A stretch of 64,000 nt of DNA from Cardiocondyla obscurior. Taxonomy: Eukaryota; Arthropoda; Insecta; Hymenoptera; Formicidae. The notes under the pieces were generated by a model. It was not told the DNA's origin and made no database searches. It worked only from the letters and a program-made list of their open reading frames with translations. The stretch is taken from positions 2,547,001 through 2,611,000 of the forward strand of contig NC_091865.1 of NCBI RefSeq assembly GCF_019399895.1, in the 5' to 3' direction. Below are positions 61,443 through 64,000 of the stretch, one piece after another. Position numbers and translations under genes: made by a program. Position 1 is the stretch's first letter. Every line of letters begins with the position of its first letter.

Positions 61443-64000
61443 GTAAGTGGCACGATTTTTTTTCGCAATTTGTAATTGAGTTTCTTAAACCGGCAACACG
61501 ACATCGACCATTGATTACTCAATTGTAATCATCATGTAGAAATTATTATAATTAATTGATGTCTCCAATTATAATAACGCACACGAATAGGAACCTTACG
61601 AAAATTATCGCAAGCAAATCGTACGCATGGTTTGTTATAATCTAAATAAATTTTATATATAAAAAAAAAGATATGAATAAACTCGTGAAAAGTGTTTTAC
61701 ACACAACAAAAAAAAATTCGCGTCGCCCGTCTCTTTTTACTTGGACATAGACAAACGATAGCAGATTTCGATATGCCTATACGCGAGAAATTAGTTGGCA
61801 GTTTTTCCGATCGAATTGATGTCCCAAACGGGCCGTTCTTTATTAACGAAAGGATGAACCGAAGGTGCCGCGCCGGCAGAAAGTTCCGAATATGCATGGC
61901 TATGCAATTCGCGCGGTCCCTAGGGACGCAAAAGTTGGCCGGGCAAAAAGCGGCGGAAAAACGAGACGTAAAAGGACGAGAACAAGCGCAGTAGCGGTAG
62001 AAAAGGGGAGAAAAAAAAAAAAAAGAATGAGAGAGAGAAAACGTCGCGCCGCACGAAGAGCGACCGGCCATCCATTTTCATTCGAAGCGAGCGATGCCCC
62101 GAAACTTTCAAAGCGGCCGCAAAGGCAATACGTAATCCGGCTATGGTGACGTGCGACTCCGCCAATTTCACGTCCCACTATTTTGATCGAGGTTAAGGTT
62201 ACACCGTTATACTACTCCCGAGTGAGCGATTCGTTTTATTAAATTCTCAAGCTGCCAGGAGAAAGTTTGCATTTCCCAGCAACAGCGAACGTGGAAAACG
62301 ACTTTAGGATTTTAATTTGCTTTTGTTCGTACACCAGCTGATAGCTATCAAAGCGCGCGCGGAATGCACATTTTTTTTTATTCCTATACAGTGCCAAAAC
62401 AACCGAGAATTGAATGTGCACCGAGATTTCTCTCGATCAATCAAGATCCGCGTTTCCCGTCGCGTTTAGAATTTTGAGAACATCGTTCATGAGAGAAACG
62501 ATAAACGAGACCATTTTTTTTTCCTGATAGGACATCCGTTACGTCAAATCAATTTATCTTTCGCAACTACATATCTTCCGTTCATCGTTCGAGGTCAATC
62601 AACGTTCTACGCAAACGTAAAAAGTTTAATCTCAGCCCAGAGTCAGTCTAGATTAAACGAATTCGACTTGATTGCAAGTTCAATTAATGGAGGAACGTTT
62701 CATCGAAGTTATCTACCGGAACACGTTCATCCAATCATTTGTAACCGTCGAGTTTAAAATTGGATTTATTTCGACATTCGTTAACAGTTCTGGTTGCCTA
62801 CCAACCATTGCTATCACATATTTTGCCTTAGGCATACAGAATATGCAAATATCTTTATCAAATTACGAAGCAAACGGCGCAACTCCATCCGGTTGACTTT
62901 TAATCACGTACAGTTATTTCAATATCGTAAATAAATTATAAAGAATAATTATAAAAGTGCATTTTAAATCTTTAAGAAGTATGCCGGCACACGCGTGCTT
63001 ATCAACCAACTCCATGCGCTTTAACGATATAATTTTTCTTTTCTTTTCCTTTTTTTTTAATTTTTTCTCGAGATATTATTCATTTATAATCTTCTCAATT
63101 TTTCACAACCTTTTATCTCACGATAAAATTGATCAATTTAATTTTATACTAAAGCAAAATTGTTAACTATATCATTTAAATTTTAAAAGATTAATTTTTC
63201 AAAATTACTTAATGACCCAATTTATACTAATTATAAATCTAATTATCCAATAGATAATTCTCTTCCTTTTATCTCGCCAACTATTATTTACTAAACACAC
63301 GTTATTTTAAAACGTTCGCGTAATAGACATATTCGTCGTGCTTCTCCCGTGAAATCTTACAATTTTCAATCACGATGTGTGTTATTCGATGCCGAGCGTC
63401 AAGCACCGCTATAACATGAATCCACCACGTGGATATTTTGATGAAATGATTGGGATGACGAAAGCGGATGAAGCCGGTGTTATGCGCGAGATACAAACCG
63501 TGGTGAACCTACGCGCAAGTAATAATCATTATCTATTGATAAGAGCCGCGGTGTTACCAGATCACTATGGTTACAAACGTTACCGAGATGAAATTTAATT
63601 TGCCCGTTCAACGCACCGTCCTCGTTGCCGGCAACATACCGCGCCATATAATGCATGGTCTTGGTTATAGACGTGATACGTTTGTTATTAATTCCTCCCG
63701 CTCTCAGCGCGATGATACAATATTCAGACTACAATTTAGAAAGCTTTGTTGCGCACTGATTTAAGTAGACCACGTAATCAGAAGCTACTAACGAGGAGTG
63801 CTACATGTCCGACCTGATAAACAGTTAATACAGGCATGTTAGAGCGCGTTCGCGCGAGTGCTCCGAAGCACAGCTTGCATGCGTTTCCATATTCGTTTCG
63901 GTCGGGATAAAACGCGGCATTATCGCGCCGTGCCTCCGTGCCTTAAAAATCCTTCTCGATCTAGATTTACATTCGCAGAAAATCGTAGTCCGCGTACAAG
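61443..64000. other. Non-coding block downstream of the repeated-exon locus
   Basis: No supportable gene. It may contain further introns or exons of the RNA above. 61690-62160 is CpG-rich with an A run (62011-62025) and frames open on both strands, none with a domain. 62420-62950 is mixed. 62960-63340 is AT-rich. 63370-63770 is CpG-richer with a 73-codon frame (63377-63598) of unknown type. A fourth copy of TGCACCGAGA lies at 62417-62426. Confidence 0.5.

Noticed and set aside
63377..63598. 73-codon plus-strand frame with plausible amino-acid composition
   Set aside because: No recognised motif, no splice context, and an overlapping open frame on the opposite strand. A homology search would be needed before calling it.

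Overview
This window reads as insect nuclear DNA, most likely from a hymenopteran and probably an ant. It is AT-rich yet CpG is not depleted: CGCG and ACGT patches are scattered throughout. It contains an insect-type facilitated trehalose/sugar transporter with a real spliceosomal intron, short AT-rich introns, abundant poly(A)/poly(T) runs, and short inverted-repeat (MITE-like) elements. No rRNA, tRNA, CRISPR or bacterial-type operon was found. The organism call rests on composition and transporter type, so it is an inference.

Layout. (1) 1-9370: non-coding, alternating AT-rich DNA and CpG patches. (2) 9371-11268, minus strand: the only protein gene I can support, a Tret1-like MFS sugar transporter of 477 aa in two exons (11217-11268 and 9421-10802) split by a 414-bp phase-1 intron, with polyadenylation signals just past the stop. 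(3) 11269-60030: about 49 kb with no convincing protein-coding exon. It holds two copies of a ~340-bp inverted-repeat element (about 17026-17368 and 24195-24535), a separate 215-bp MITE with a TA target duplication (41279-41493), a possible A-tailed retrocopy (44938-45184), purine/pyrimidine tracts, microsatellites and G-quadruplex-type runs. (4) 60031-61442, plus strand: a CpG- and GAGA-rich promoter-like stretch followed by three tandem copies of a two-exon module. Each copy has an ~100-nt exon, a short AT-rich intron and a 26-44-nt micro-exon with consensus splice sites. (5) 61443-64000: non-coding as far as I can see.

The standout is the triplicated module at 60.4-61.4 kb. In every copy the 3' end of the first exon is complementary to the second exon (an 8-bp helix plus a 5-bp helix). 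The copies differ by one compensatory pair change (T-A in two copies, C-G in the third) and one G-T wobble versus A-T difference. This is the signature of a conserved RNA structure spanning a splice junction. I read it as a probable spliced structured long non-coding RNA, or a set of tandem alternative leader exons, not matched to any family I know.

Most other open frames of 60-220 codons lie in CpG-rich patches where several frames stay open at once, or run through poly(A)/poly(T) and TC repeats. I do not regard them as genes. The transporter and the repeated-module locus lie about 49 kb apart, with no visible functional link.
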